A stretch of 64,000 nt of DNA from contig NZ_JAKZKW010000002.1 in the NCBI RefSeq assembly GCF_022808695.1, positions 62,001 through 126,000 of the forward strand, read 5' to 3'. Positions within the stretch are counted from its first letter, which is position 1. Each line of letters begins with the position of its first letter. The stretch comes from Fundidesulfovibrio soli. Its GTDB lineage: Bacteria > Desulfobacterota > Desulfovibrionia > Desulfovibrionales > Desulfovibrionaceae. A program made the position numbers and the translations under genes. The notes under the pieces are model-generated. The model worked only from the letters and a program-made list of their open reading frames with translations. It did not search any database and was not told the origin of the DNA. Below are positions 8,485 to 16,119 of the stretch, piece after piece.

Positions 8485-8994
8485 TCAGCGGTCTCTGCAG
8501 TTGCGGCGGATCTCTTCGCAGATGGCCACGCAGTTGGGCCTGTCCGCCGCCTGCCTCGGGGAGATGCCCCGGCATCCGGCCATGCAGCTCTCCACCTGCG
8601 CGGAACAGGGGAGCGCCCTGGGAGCCCTCGCTTCGCTGCCGGGGATGACGGTGTAGGGCTGGGGGCTGGGCGGAGGGGCGCTCTCCACGGGGTGGAACCG
8701 GCCGGAGGAGTCCAGGTAATACAGGCCTGTGCCCCCGCGCTCCACCACGGGGCGGTCGTCGTCCTCGATGTAGTAGAAGATGCCCTCCACACCGCCGGGG
8801 TCGCGCGCCTCGCGCACGATGCGGTGCAGGGTGCCCTTTTCGTCCAGGTAGTAGCGTTCGCCGCTTTCGGTGCGCACGATGCGCCCGCCGGGGTCCTGCC
8901 CGGTGTTCTGGGCCGCGGCCCGGTGCGGTGCCGCCATGAAGGCGCAGAGCGCCAGCAGGGCCATCGGTATGATCTTTCGGTACGCAAGTCTCAT
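8485..8994 (-). CDS. Secreted Cys-rich protein with YYVD-type strand repeats (paralogue 2)
   Basis: A 169-residue exported protein with the same architecture as its downstream neighbour. It has a signal peptide ending at RAAAQ, the pattern GERYYLDEKGTLHRI and GLYYLDSSGRFHPV in the middle, a Pro-rich linker, and a C-terminal six-Cys module (PCSAQVESCMAGC, NCVAICEEIRRNC). An upstream in-frame ATG exists at 9054, but GAGGAGG five bases before ATG 8994 and the signal peptide decide the start. The pair are 66 bp apart and probably co-transcribed tandem duplicates. Function unknown. Confidence 0.75.
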   Translation of the reverse strand: MRLAYRKIIPMALLALCAFMAAPHRAAAQNTGQDPGGRIVRTESGERYYLDEKGTLHRIVREARDPGGVEGIFYYIEDDDRPVVERGGTGLYYLDSSGRFHPVESAPPPSPQPYTVIPGSEARAPRALPCSAQVESCMAGCRGISPRQAADRPNCVAICEEIRRNCRDR

Positions 8995-9072
8995 GGAGCC
9001 TCCTCGATCTGGAGAATTACTCCATCCTTGCACCTTTTCGCGCCGGGCCGTCAACAGGCGGATGAAGCGCGA

Positions 9073-10158
9073 TCAGCCTGTCACGGCCGCGTCGGCGAGA
9101 GCGCCCGCCAGGCCTTGCAACGCGGGCGCATCCTCCAGCCCTTCCAGGAAGCGACGCGGAATGCCCCGCAGGCCCGTCTGCGCCCCGGCCAGGGCTCCTG
9201 TCAGGATGGCCCTGGCCTGGTTCTGCCCCCCGCCGTTGACCGCGTGGAGCACGGCGGACTCGAAGTCGTGCTTGAAGCGGGCCGCCAGGTAATACGCCGC
9301 CGGGAGCTGGTGGTAGATGGCGCAGGGCATCCCGTAGACCAGGGATACCTTCCAGGCCGGTTCTATGCTGACGCCGGGGTCGGCGGCTGCTGCTGCCATG
9401 TACGCGGGCGAGAGCAGCGCGTCCGGGGAGGCGAACCTTCCGGCGCGGGGCGGGTCCGGGTCGCCGGGGCGCGGCGGCTGGAGATCGTCGCGCGTGACCG
9501 CGTGGAAGGGCAGCTCGCCCCGGTGCACAAGCTCCATGAGCCTGCCGGAGATGCGGGCGTCCAATGGATGCCCTTGCACCAGCTGTCCCAGCACGGAGCA
9601 GAAGGCCACGGTCATGGAGAGCACCAGGTCGTCGCCCTGGGTCAGGGCCGCGTTGCGCGCCACGGCCGTGGCCAGCTGGCCCGGATGCAGGGCGTAGCGC
9701 ACGGCGATGGCCAGGCAGCGCTCAATGGCCTCGGTGGTGTCGGCCGGGCCGCCGGGCTCGCCCCAAGGCCTGCCCTGGACCGTGCGCCGCCTCCAGGCCT
9801 CGCGTATGGACTGGCTGGTGTAGCCGCCGGGGCCGCTGGCCGGGGTGCCGTCCAGGTGCGGGAAGAGCTCCTCGTCCAGGCGGCGGCAGAAGTCCTCCTG
9901 GTCGTACCCGCCGCGCTCCACCAGGGAGCGCAGCGTCAGCGCCAGGATGAAGCCCGCCTGCGAACTCTGGCCCGCCTTGAGGCCCTCGTGGTAGCGCCCG
10001 GGCCTGGGGTCGGTGTAGCCGTCGATCCAGTCGCCGTAGTCGCGGCGCAGTTGGTCCAGGTCGTAGTACCAGTGCGGGCCCAGGCCAAGGGCGTCGCCCA
10101 CGAAGGCGCCCATGATAGCGCCCATGGCTCGGTCCCGGATGTCGGGGGTGTTCGGCAT
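9073..10158 (-). CDS. ADP-ribosylglycohydrolase-fold protein lacking the metal-binding residues
   Basis: A 361-residue protein of the ADP-ribosylglycohydrolase (DraG/ARH) fold, recognised by GAFVGDALGLGPHW (residues 17-30), the long all-helical body and the C-terminal NGGGQNQARAILTGALAG (308-325). Active members bind two metal ions through TDDT near residue 65 and DxDT in the last motif. Here those positions read GQSSQ and GGQNQ, so every metal-binding acid is missing. That resembles J1-crystallin-type members with altered or no hydrolase activity. The start is ATG 10158 behind AAAAGGAG; the frame stays open far upstream, but only as a shadow of the phosphate transporter gene. Confidence 0.8.
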   Translation of the reverse strand: MPNTPDIRDRAMGAIMGAFVGDALGLGPHWYYDLDQLRRDYGDWIDGYTDPRPGRYHEGLKAGQSSQAGFILALTLRSLVERGGYDQEDFCRRLDEELFPHLDGTPASGPGGYTSQSIREAWRRRTVQGRPWGEPGGPADTTEAIERCLAIAVRYALHPGQLATAVARNAALTQGDDLVLSMTVAFCSVLGQLVQGHPLDARISGRLMELVHRGELPFHAVTRDDLQPPRPGDPDPPRAGRFASPDALLSPAYMAAAAADPGVSIEPAWKVSLVYGMPCAIYHQLPAAYYLAARFKHDFESAVLHAVNGGGQNQARAILTGALAGAQTGLRGIPRRFLEGLEDAPALQGLAGALADAAVTG

Positions 10159-10237
10159 GGCCGTGCTCCTTTTGAAGGAATGTACCTGTATAGCCCCGCT
10201 TTGCCCACCCGCGCCAGACGAATGTGCGGCAAGATCA

Positions 10238-10289
10238 GCGAAGCCAGAGGGGATTCCAAAGGGAGGAACTCCCTTTGGCCGCCGGAGGC
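10238..10289 (+). repeat. Intergenic hairpin repeat, copy b
   Basis: GCGAAGC at one end, a single hairpin with CCAAAGGGA / TCCCTTTGG arms, and CCGCCGGAGGC at the other end. It lies between the ADP-ribosylglycohydrolase-like gene and the phosphate transporter terminator. Confidence 0.8.
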
Positions 10290-10376
10290 CTCTGCTTGCG
10301 CGAGGAGCAGTAGAACGCCTAAAGGGTCTTCGGCACTCTGCACTCCCTTTTCGCTTAGCGCCGTGCGGCGCCATGG

Positions 10377-10411
10377 AAAAACAAAGGGCCGCCCCCGGCT
10401 GGGAGCGGCCC
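10377..10411 (-). terminator. Terminator of the phosphate transporter operon
   Basis: On the minus strand, GGGCCGC pairs with GCGGCCC around a 12-base loop, followed by TTTGTTTTT. It lies 22 bp past the pit stop codon. Confidence 0.85.
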
Positions 10412-10433
10412 TTCGGGCGTGCATGGAATTGGT

Positions 10434-11441
10434 TCAGCTGATGCCCAAGGCCTCCAGGGCCCAAAAGCAGAGCGCGGCCACGAAGGCGGCGGCGGGGATG
10501 GTCAGCACCCAGGCGACCACAAGGTTGCCCGCCACGCCCCAGCGCACCGCGGAGAAGCGCTTGGAGGCCCCCACGCCGATGACCGAGGTGGAGATGGTGT
10601 GCGTGGTGCTGATGGGCGCACCGAAGCCGGAGGCCCCCATGATGACCATCGAGGCCGCGGTCTCGGCGGCGAAGCCGTGCACCGGCTCCAGCTTGAAGAT
10701 CTTGTGCCCCATGGTCTTGACGATCTTCCAGCCGCCCATGGCCGTGCCCAGGCCCATGGCCACGGAGCAGACAACCTTGACCCAGAAGGGGATGGTCACC
10801 TCGGGCAGCTGGCCGAAAATCACCAGGGCCAGGGTGATGATGCCCATGGTCTTTTGGGCGTCGTTGAGGCCGTGGCTGGTGGCCATGAAAGCCGAGGAGA
10901 GGATCTGCAGCTTCTTGAAGGCCGTATTGACGGTGTGCGGGTGGGCCTTCACGCACATCCAGGTGATGAGCACCATGAGCAGGTAGCCGCCCAGGAAGCC
11001 CGCCATGGGCGAGAGGAACAAGGGCAGCAGCACCTTCTTGGCGATGGAGGCGTAGCTGGGGGCGGCCCAGCCCTTGTAGGCGATGGCCGCGCCAATGAGC
11101 CCGCCGATGAGCGCGTGGGAGGACGACGACGGCAGCCCCAGGTACCAGGTGAGCACGTTCCAGAAGATGGCCCCGAGCAGGGCCGCCAGCACCAGGATGC
11201 GGCACCCCGAGACCATGTCCGGCCCGACGATGCCGCTGCCCACGGTATGGGCCACCTCGGTGCCCAGGAACGCGCCGAAGAGGTTGAGGGCGGCGGCCAT
11301 CATCACCGCGGTCCTGGGCGAGAGGACCTTGGTGGAGACGATGGTGGCTATGGCGTTGGCCGAGTCGTGCGCCCCGTTGGTGAAGTCGAAGACCAGGGCG
11401 ATGACTACGATGGCCACGAGCAGCAGTGGGACCTCAAGCAT
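10434..11441 (-). CDS. PiT-family inorganic phosphate transporter
   Basis: A 335-residue polytopic membrane protein of the PiT (PF01384) family, which imports phosphate, usually as a metal-phosphate complex with protons or as Na+ symport. The N-terminal family signature FDFTNGAHDSANAIAT and its inverted-repeat counterpart in the second half (ISTTHTISTSVIGVGAS) are both present, with about 10 hydrophobic segments. It is the short form without a large cytoplasmic loop. Its start overlaps the DUF47 gene by 8 bp, a widespread pairing in which the PhoU-like protein regulates the transporter. Substrate specificity between phosphate and sulfate-type anions cannot be proven from sequence. Confidence 0.92.
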   Translation of the reverse strand: MLEVPLLLVAIVVIALVFDFTNGAHDSANAIATIVSTKVLSPRTAVMMAAALNLFGAFLGTEVAHTVGSGIVGPDMVSGCRILVLAALLGAIFWNVLTWYLGLPSSSSHALIGGLIGAAIAYKGWAAPSYASIAKKVLLPLFLSPMAGFLGGYLLMVLITWMCVKAHPHTVNTAFKKLQILSSAFMATSHGLNDAQKTMGIITLALVIFGQLPEVTIPFWVKVVCSVAMGLGTAMGGWKIVKTMGHKIFKLEPVHGFAAETAASMVIMGASGFGAPISTTHTISTSVIGVGASKRFSAVRWGVAGNLVVAWVLTIPAAAFVAALCFWALEALGIS

Positions 11442-12063
11442 TTTTGAGCAGCACCCCTTCGAGCACGTCGCTGAGTCGCTCGGCCCGCTCCACGGCCTGC
11501 TCGATGCGGCCGTATACGTGGTTCCACTTGATGACGTGCAGCATGCTCTGCGGCTCGTCCTTTTTCTGGTCGAAGAGCTCGCCCAGGCCGACCAGCAGGA
11601 GCATCTCGCACTCGTACTTGTGGGCCTTGATCTTCTCGATGTGCTCCTTGGCGTGCTTGTTCTTGGAGAGCTTGTCCAGCACCTCCCCCGCTTCCTCGAT
11701 CATCACGCGCAGCGAGCGCACCAGGCGGCGCGACGGATAGAGTATCTCGCCGCAGTCGAAGAGGCCGATGCGGGTGGCCGTGGCCTTGATATGATTTATC
11801 AGGGCCTCCTGGGTGATGTTGATCTGGTGTATGTCCTCGCGGTCCAGGGGGGTGATGAACGTGGAGGAGAGCTCGGCAGCGATGTTGCGCGAGATGGTGT
11901 TGGCTTCCGCCTCGATGATATTGATGAGGGTGCAGCGGTCCTCAACGTCTTCAAAGGTGTTGAAGAGCTCGTCGAGGATGATGACCGCTTTTTTCACCTT
12001 GCGGTTCTGTTCTTTGAAGAGGTCGAAAAATTTGACCTCTTTCGGGAAAAGGCTGAATCCCAT
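11434..12063 (-). CDS. DUF47 PhoU-like protein paired with the phosphate transporter
   Basis: A 209-residue all-helical protein of the DUF47 (PhoU-like, TIGR00153) family. Recognisable features are MGFSLFPKEVKFFDLF at the N-terminus, the acidic EAEANTISRNI helix and LDREDIHQI. Related PhoU proteins bind metal clusters through ExxxD motifs and control phosphate transport. It overlaps pit by 8 bp and starts 34 bp after the histidine kinase, so the three genes form one operon. No membrane segment is present; it probably works at the cytoplasmic face of the transporter. Confidence 0.9.
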   Translation of the reverse strand: MGFSLFPKEVKFFDLFKEQNRKVKKAVIILDELFNTFEDVEDRCTLINIIEAEANTISRNIAAELSSTFITPLDREDIHQINITQEALINHIKATATRIGLFDCGEILYPSRRLVRSLRVMIEEAGEVLDKLSKNKHAKEHIEKIKAHKYECEMLLLVGLGELFDQKKDEPQSMLHVIKWNHVYGRIEQAVERAERLSDVLEGVLLKNA

Positions 12064-12097
12064 GCGGGCTCCTTGCGGCGGGTTGTGTATTGTTCCC

Positions 12098-13414
12098 TCA
12101 GCCCTGGGCCTTTTCGGCCTGGGGGCTGGCGGTGTGCAAAAGGTCGGTGACGATGCCGCTCATCTCCTGGCTGCGCTTGAGGATGGTGCCGAGCATCTTG
12201 TCCATCTGCTCCTGGTCCTGCGGGGGGGACTCCACCAGGGTGGCGGCGAAGCCCTGGATGCTGGTCAGCGGCGTGCGCAGCTCATGCGAGGCCTTGATCA
12301 CGAATTCGCGCAGGATGCGCTCCGCGTTCTTGATGGGCGTCACGTCGTGCAGCACCAGGACCATGCGGCGCTTGCCCTTCTGGGTGGCGTAGGGAGCCAC
12401 GTCCACGTCCACGTCGGGGCCGTCGGCAAGCCGTGCCTGGAAGCGGATGGGCTGGGGATCGGGCGCGCGCAGGGCTTCGCTCACGGTCTCGAAAAGATCG
12501 AGCCCCAGCCCCGCCTCCAGCATATGCTTGCCGGAGCAGTCCCCGCTGCGCGACCCGAGCAGGACGGCCAGGGCGTCGTTGTGGGCCAGGATGGAGCCCT
12601 GCTCGTCCAGGATGGCCACCCCGTCGTTCATCTTGGCCAGCACGGCCTCGAACTGGCTGCGGGTGTCCAGCAGGTGGCGCAGGTGCTTGCGGTTGCGCTT
12701 GGCCAGGGTGTTGATAGAGTCCATCAGGGGCTTGAACTCGGAGCCGGGGCAGACGCGGATCTTGTCCGAGGCTTCGGGCGCGTCCATCTGGCTGACCACC
12801 TCGCTGAAAGCCCGCAGCGCTCCCTGGGTGCGGCGGATCAGGAAGAAGGCCAGGGCCGCGGCGCACAGGGCCATCACGCCCACCACGGCCAGAAAACGCT
12901 GGCTGGACTGGGCCAGCTCGGTCTGCACTGCGGAGTAGGGCGAGGCGATCCGCAGCACGCCGTCGGGCACGCCCGGCAGGCCGCCGATCTTGCGGGCCAC
13001 GTAGAGCATCTGGGTCTGCAAGGTGGAGCTGAAGCGGGTGGACTTGCCCGAGCCGGAGGCCAGCGCCGCGATGATCTCGGGGCGGTCGGAGTGGTCTTCG
13101 AGCTTGCCGAGGTCCTGGTCGGGCACGTCGGAGTCGGCCAGCACCTTGCCCGCGGCAATGTAGGTAATGCGCACCTTGAGGTGGGTCCCCAGTTCGTGGA
13201 TGCGCGCCCGCAGGGCGGCCTCCCCGGCATAGGGGGCCTTCTCGGCCAGGAGCCAGGCGATCACCTCGGCGGTGTTGGCCTCGCGCTCCTCGAATTCGTG
13301 GACGAGGGTCTCCCCGGCCCGATGGCTGCCCTGGTAGTAGATGACCACAGCCGCCAGCAGCAGGGCCGACAACGCCACTGCGAGCAGGCGCGCGAAGTAG
13401 GAGCGGTTTTCCAT
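12098..13414 (-). CDS. PhoR-like sensor histidine kinase without an ATPase domain
   Basis: A 438-residue membrane sensor. It has TM1 (about residues 7-27), a periplasmic sensor loop (28-173), TM2 (174-193), a HAMP-like linker (about 194-240), a PAS domain (about 252-360) and a HisKA dimerisation helix pair with His377 in ASHELRTPLTSIQGFAA. The protein ends at residue 438, right after the second HisKA helix. The N, G1 and G2 boxes of the ATP-binding domain are absent, and no other frame downstream can supply them because the DUF47 gene starts 34 bp later. It could dimerise and perhaps dephosphorylate or be phosphorylated, but cannot autophosphorylate alone. Operon position suggests phosphate sensing. 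Confidence 0.85.
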   Translation of the reverse strand: MENRSYFARLLAVALSALLLAAVVIYYQGSHRAGETLVHEFEEREANTAEVIAWLLAEKAPYAGEAALRARIHELGTHLKVRITYIAAGKVLADSDVPDQDLGKLEDHSDRPEIIAALASGSGKSTRFSSTLQTQMLYVARKIGGLPGVPDGVLRIASPYSAVQTELAQSSQRFLAVVGVMALCAAALAFFLIRRTQGALRAFSEVVSQMDAPEASDKIRVCPGSEFKPLMDSINTLAKRNRKHLRHLLDTRSQFEAVLAKMNDGVAILDEQGSILAHNDALAVLLGSRSGDCSGKHMLEAGLGLDLFETVSEALRAPDPQPIRFQARLADGPDVDVDVAPYATQKGKRRMVLVLHDVTPIKNAERILREFVIKASHELRTPLTSIQGFAATLVESPPQDQEQMDKMLGTILKRSQEMSGIVTDLLHTASPQAEKAQG

Positions 13415-13460
13415 GGGGGATACCTCGTGTCGTGGGGCGTAATACCATCGCCACCGTTCC

Positions 13461-13476
13461 GTGACACGGCTGTCAC
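13461..13476. promoter_or_regulatory. Inverted repeat upstream of the phosphate-related operon
   Basis: GTGACA-CGGC-TGTCAC lies 46 bp upstream of the histidine kinase start. It could be an operator; TGTCAC resembles half of a Pho box, but the second half does not match well in either orientation. Confidence 0.35.
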
Positions 13477-13528
13477 TATCAGGAAGGCGGGCGTCTGAAA
13501 AGCCCGGGAGACGCGAAAGGAAGCCGCG

Positions 13529-14932
13529 TCAGGCCGTTTTGCGCGGCCGCCAGCGCCAGAGCAGCCAGGCCAGCGGAGCCAGGGCGCAGGCCTCGGCCAG
13601 CTCGCGCGGGGCGCGGCCGGAAAGGGCCAGCCAGAGGCCGGCCGCCAGGCAGGCGCAACCGGCCGCCAGCGCGGCGGATCGCAGGCTCATGAAGCCCGTC
13701 CTGCGCTGGCAGTAGCCCACGGTGCACACGCCCACGGCGGCCTTGGTCGCCACGATGGCCACTGCCGCGCCCATGAGCGGGGAACCCGGCACCATCAGCC
13801 AGCACAGCCCCAGCCCGGCGAGCAGCCCCCCGGTGTAGATGGCCAGCAGCAGGCGTTCCCGCCCGAAGGCCAGCATCATGTAGGCGGCCAGGTTGTGCAG
13901 GAAGGCGATCATGATGGAAGGGGTCAGCAGCGGAGCCACCCAGGCGTACTGGCGGTAGCTCTCGCCGAAGATCAGCGGGATGAGCCTGTCGGACTCCATG
14001 GCCAGGAAGGCCATTACGGGCAGGCTCACGGCGGTGAGGGTGCGGGCCGAGCCGCTGGCCAGCCGCGCGAAGCCCTCCTTGTCGGAGCGCCAGAGCTTGA
14101 CCAGCAGCGGGTAGATCACCCCGGAGAGCAGCAGGGAGGCCACCAGGTTGGAGGCCCCGTCCACCAGCTCCCAGGCCACGCCGTAGGCCCCGACCAGCTC
14201 CGCGCCGCCGTGGCGTTGCAGGAAAAAGACGTTGGCCTTGTTGTAGCCGATGGCCGCCAGGGCCATGCCCACGAACACCAGCCCGCCCACGGCGGTGCGC
14301 CAGGCACGGGCCATGCCGCGCCGCCCCAGCCCAAGGCCCGAAACCTCCTCCCAGCGCAGGGCCAGGCAGGCGCTCCCGGCCAGGTTCAGCAGGTTCTCCA
14401 CCACCTTGAACAGCCCGAAGCTCCAGGCGGGCCAGCCCAGCCACACGGCCGCCAGGGCGTAGCCGTAGCCCGCGGCGGCCGAGACCGAGCGCACGTAGGC
14501 CTCCAGGTCCTGCCTTCCCTGCACGCGCAAGGCCACGAAAAAGGAGCCCGCAAGGGGTTCCAGGCCGCACCCGGCGCAGATGCCCAGCGACATCCAGAGC
14601 AGACCGCCCGTGTAGCCCTGGAGCAGGCAGAACCCGAGCACGCCGAGCATTCCCGCGCCAAGCAGCGCCGCCTTGATAAGCCCGTACTGGGCCAGCACGT
14701 GGCCCTTGTCGCCCCATCGGCGGGAGAGGGCCACCACCATGGGCTGGTTCAGGCCGAACTCGCCAAGGAACAGGATGAACTGCGCCAGGGAGAAGGCCAG
14801 CACGAACTCGCCGTAGGTGCTGGCGCTGGCCCGGGCCAGCAGCACGATGAGCAAGGTGTGCAGGCCGTCGCGCACCCACTGGGCGCAAGCCAGGTGCAGG
14901 AATTTCTTCAGGATGGAGTGCTGGGTCTTCAT
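13529..14932 (-). CDS. Polysaccharide flippase (Wzx/MATE-like) membrane protein
   Basis: A 467-residue protein with about 12-14 hydrophobic segments, matching the oligosaccharide flippase (Wzx, MOP superfamily) pattern. It begins with an amphipathic KKFLHLACAQWVRDGLHTLLI stretch, then YGEFVLAFSLAQFILFLGEFGLNQ, typical of the family. Such proteins move lipid-linked sugars across the inner membrane. ATG 14932 is preferred over an upstream ATG at 14995, because the family's N-terminal helix begins soon after it. It is divergent from a glycosyltransferase starting 107 bp away. With the two glycosyltransferases it suggests a small surface-glycan locus. Confidence 0.82.
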   Translation of the reverse strand: MKTQHSILKKFLHLACAQWVRDGLHTLLIVLLARASASTYGEFVLAFSLAQFILFLGEFGLNQPMVVALSRRWGDKGHVLAQYGLIKAALLGAGMLGVLGFCLLQGYTGGLLWMSLGICAGCGLEPLAGSFFVALRVQGRQDLEAYVRSVSAAAGYGYALAAVWLGWPAWSFGLFKVVENLLNLAGSACLALRWEEVSGLGLGRRGMARAWRTAVGGLVFVGMALAAIGYNKANVFFLQRHGGAELVGAYGVAWELVDGASNLVASLLLSGVIYPLLVKLWRSDKEGFARLASGSARTLTAVSLPVMAFLAMESDRLIPLIFGESYRQYAWVAPLLTPSIMIAFLHNLAAYMMLAFGRERLLLAIYTGGLLAGLGLCWLMVPGSPLMGAAVAIVATKAAVGVCTVGYCQRRTGFMSLRSAALAAGCACLAAGLWLALSGRAPRELAEACALAPLAWLLWRWRPRKTA

Positions 14933-15039
14933 GGGATGTTTTCGTGGCGGCCCGATGCGGATTACGCTAAGCACCGCCGGGAACGGGTACCCCATTTCGG
15001 CGGTGCTGGCAAAACATCCCCTTGCCGGGGCGGGCGGGC

Positions 15040-16119
15040 ATGCGACCGGTCAAGACAGTTCTCCTCCTGCAGGATCTCCACCTCGGCGGCACCCAGCGAC
15101 ACGCCCTTGAGCTGGCCAAGCGCCTGGACCCGGAGCATTTCCATACCGAGATATGGACGCTCATGGGCGGCGAGGCCTTCCTGCCCAAGGCCCGGGAATA
15201 CGGGCTCACGGTGCGGATGCTGGCCGGCGGCGGCGCGGTGGGCCCGGCCGGGCTGTGGAGCCTCTGGCGCGGGCTCACGCGCTTCAGGCCCGACGCGCTC
15301 ATGGCGCTCACCGTGGTGCCCAACATCTGGGGCCGCGTGCTGGGCCGCCTGGCGCGGGTTCCGGCCGTGGTGGCCAACTGCCGGGGCGGGGACGATCTCT
15401 GGCGCCAGCACGAGGGCCTGCTCAAGAACCTGGCCCACCACCACATCTGCAACGCCCGGGCGCTCGAGGCGGCCCTCACGGGGCACTACAGGCTGCCCCC
15501 GGAGCGGGTGGACGTGATCCCCACCGGCGTGGACACGGACTTCTTCCTGCCCGCGCCCCAGCTGCGGCAGGAGCCGCCGATGATCCTCTGTCTGGCCCGC
15601 CTGGCCCCAGTGAAGGACCACGAGACCCTGATCAGGGCCTTCGAGATCCTGCACCCGGGTCTCCCCCAGGCGCGTCTGCGGCTTGTGGGCGACGGGGAAC
15701 TGCGGGAGAAGCTCGCCGCGCGAATCGCGGCCAGCCCGGCGGCCGCGGGCATGGAGCTGCTGCCCGGAGTGAGCGACCCCAGGCCCCATTACGGCGCGGC
15801 TTCCGTCGTGGCGCTGAGTTCCGCCAACGAGGGCATGCCCAACGTGCTCCTTGAAGGCATGAGCATGGGCCTGCCCGCCGTGGGCACGGACGTGGGCGGC
15901 GTGGGCGAGGTGATCCGCCACGGCCGCACGGGATTCGTTGTTCCGAAGGGGGACAGCGAAGCACTGGCCGGGGCGCTTTCGACCCTGCTGGCCGATGCGG
16001 AACTGCGTGAGCGTATGGGGGGGGAGGGCAGGAGGACCGCCCTGGCGGAGCATTCGCTCCAGAGCGTGGCCAGGCGCCACGCGGCGGTTATCGAGGGTCT
16101 GGTTCGCGCCCGGCGATGA
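15040..16119 (+). CDS. Family 4 glycosyltransferase
   Basis: A GT-B fold glycosyltransferase of family GT4. The N-terminal LLLQDLHLGGTQRHALELA matches the acceptor-domain start (GGxxR/E pattern). The C-terminal domain holds CLARLAPVKDHETLIRAF, LVGDGELRE and the nucleotide-sugar motif SSANEGMPNVLLEGMSMGLPAVGTDVGG (split here: E-x7-E pattern in NEGMPNVLLEGM). Length of 359 residues is normal. TTG 15022 is an alternative start. The gene converges with the next glycosyltransferase and their 3' ends overlap by 32 bp. Sugar and acceptor are unknown; the adjacent flippase implies a lipid-linked glycan. Confidence 0.88.
   Translation: MRPVKTVLLLQDLHLGGTQRHALELAKRLDPEHFHTEIWTLMGGEAFLPKAREYGLTVRMLAGGGAVGPAGLWSLWRGLTRFRPDALMALTVVPNIWGRVLGRLARVPAVVANCRGGDDLWRQHEGLLKNLAHHHICNARALEAALTGHYRLPPERVDVIPTGVDTDFFLPAPQLRQEPPMILCLARLAPVKDHETLIRAFEILHPGLPQARLRLVGDGELREKLAARIAASPAAAGMELLPGVSDPRPHYGAASVVALSSANEGMPNVLLEGMSMGLPAVGTDVGGVGEVIRHGRTGFVVPKGDSEALAGALSTLLADAELRERMGGEGRRTALAEHSLQSVARRHAAVIEGLVRARR

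Noticed and set aside
10159-11205. In-frame upstream extension of the ADP-ribosylglycohydrolase-like gene.
   Set aside because: The extension reads through an intergenic repeat and antisense to nothing plausible in the pit gene; AAAAGGAG before ATG 10158 gives the true start.
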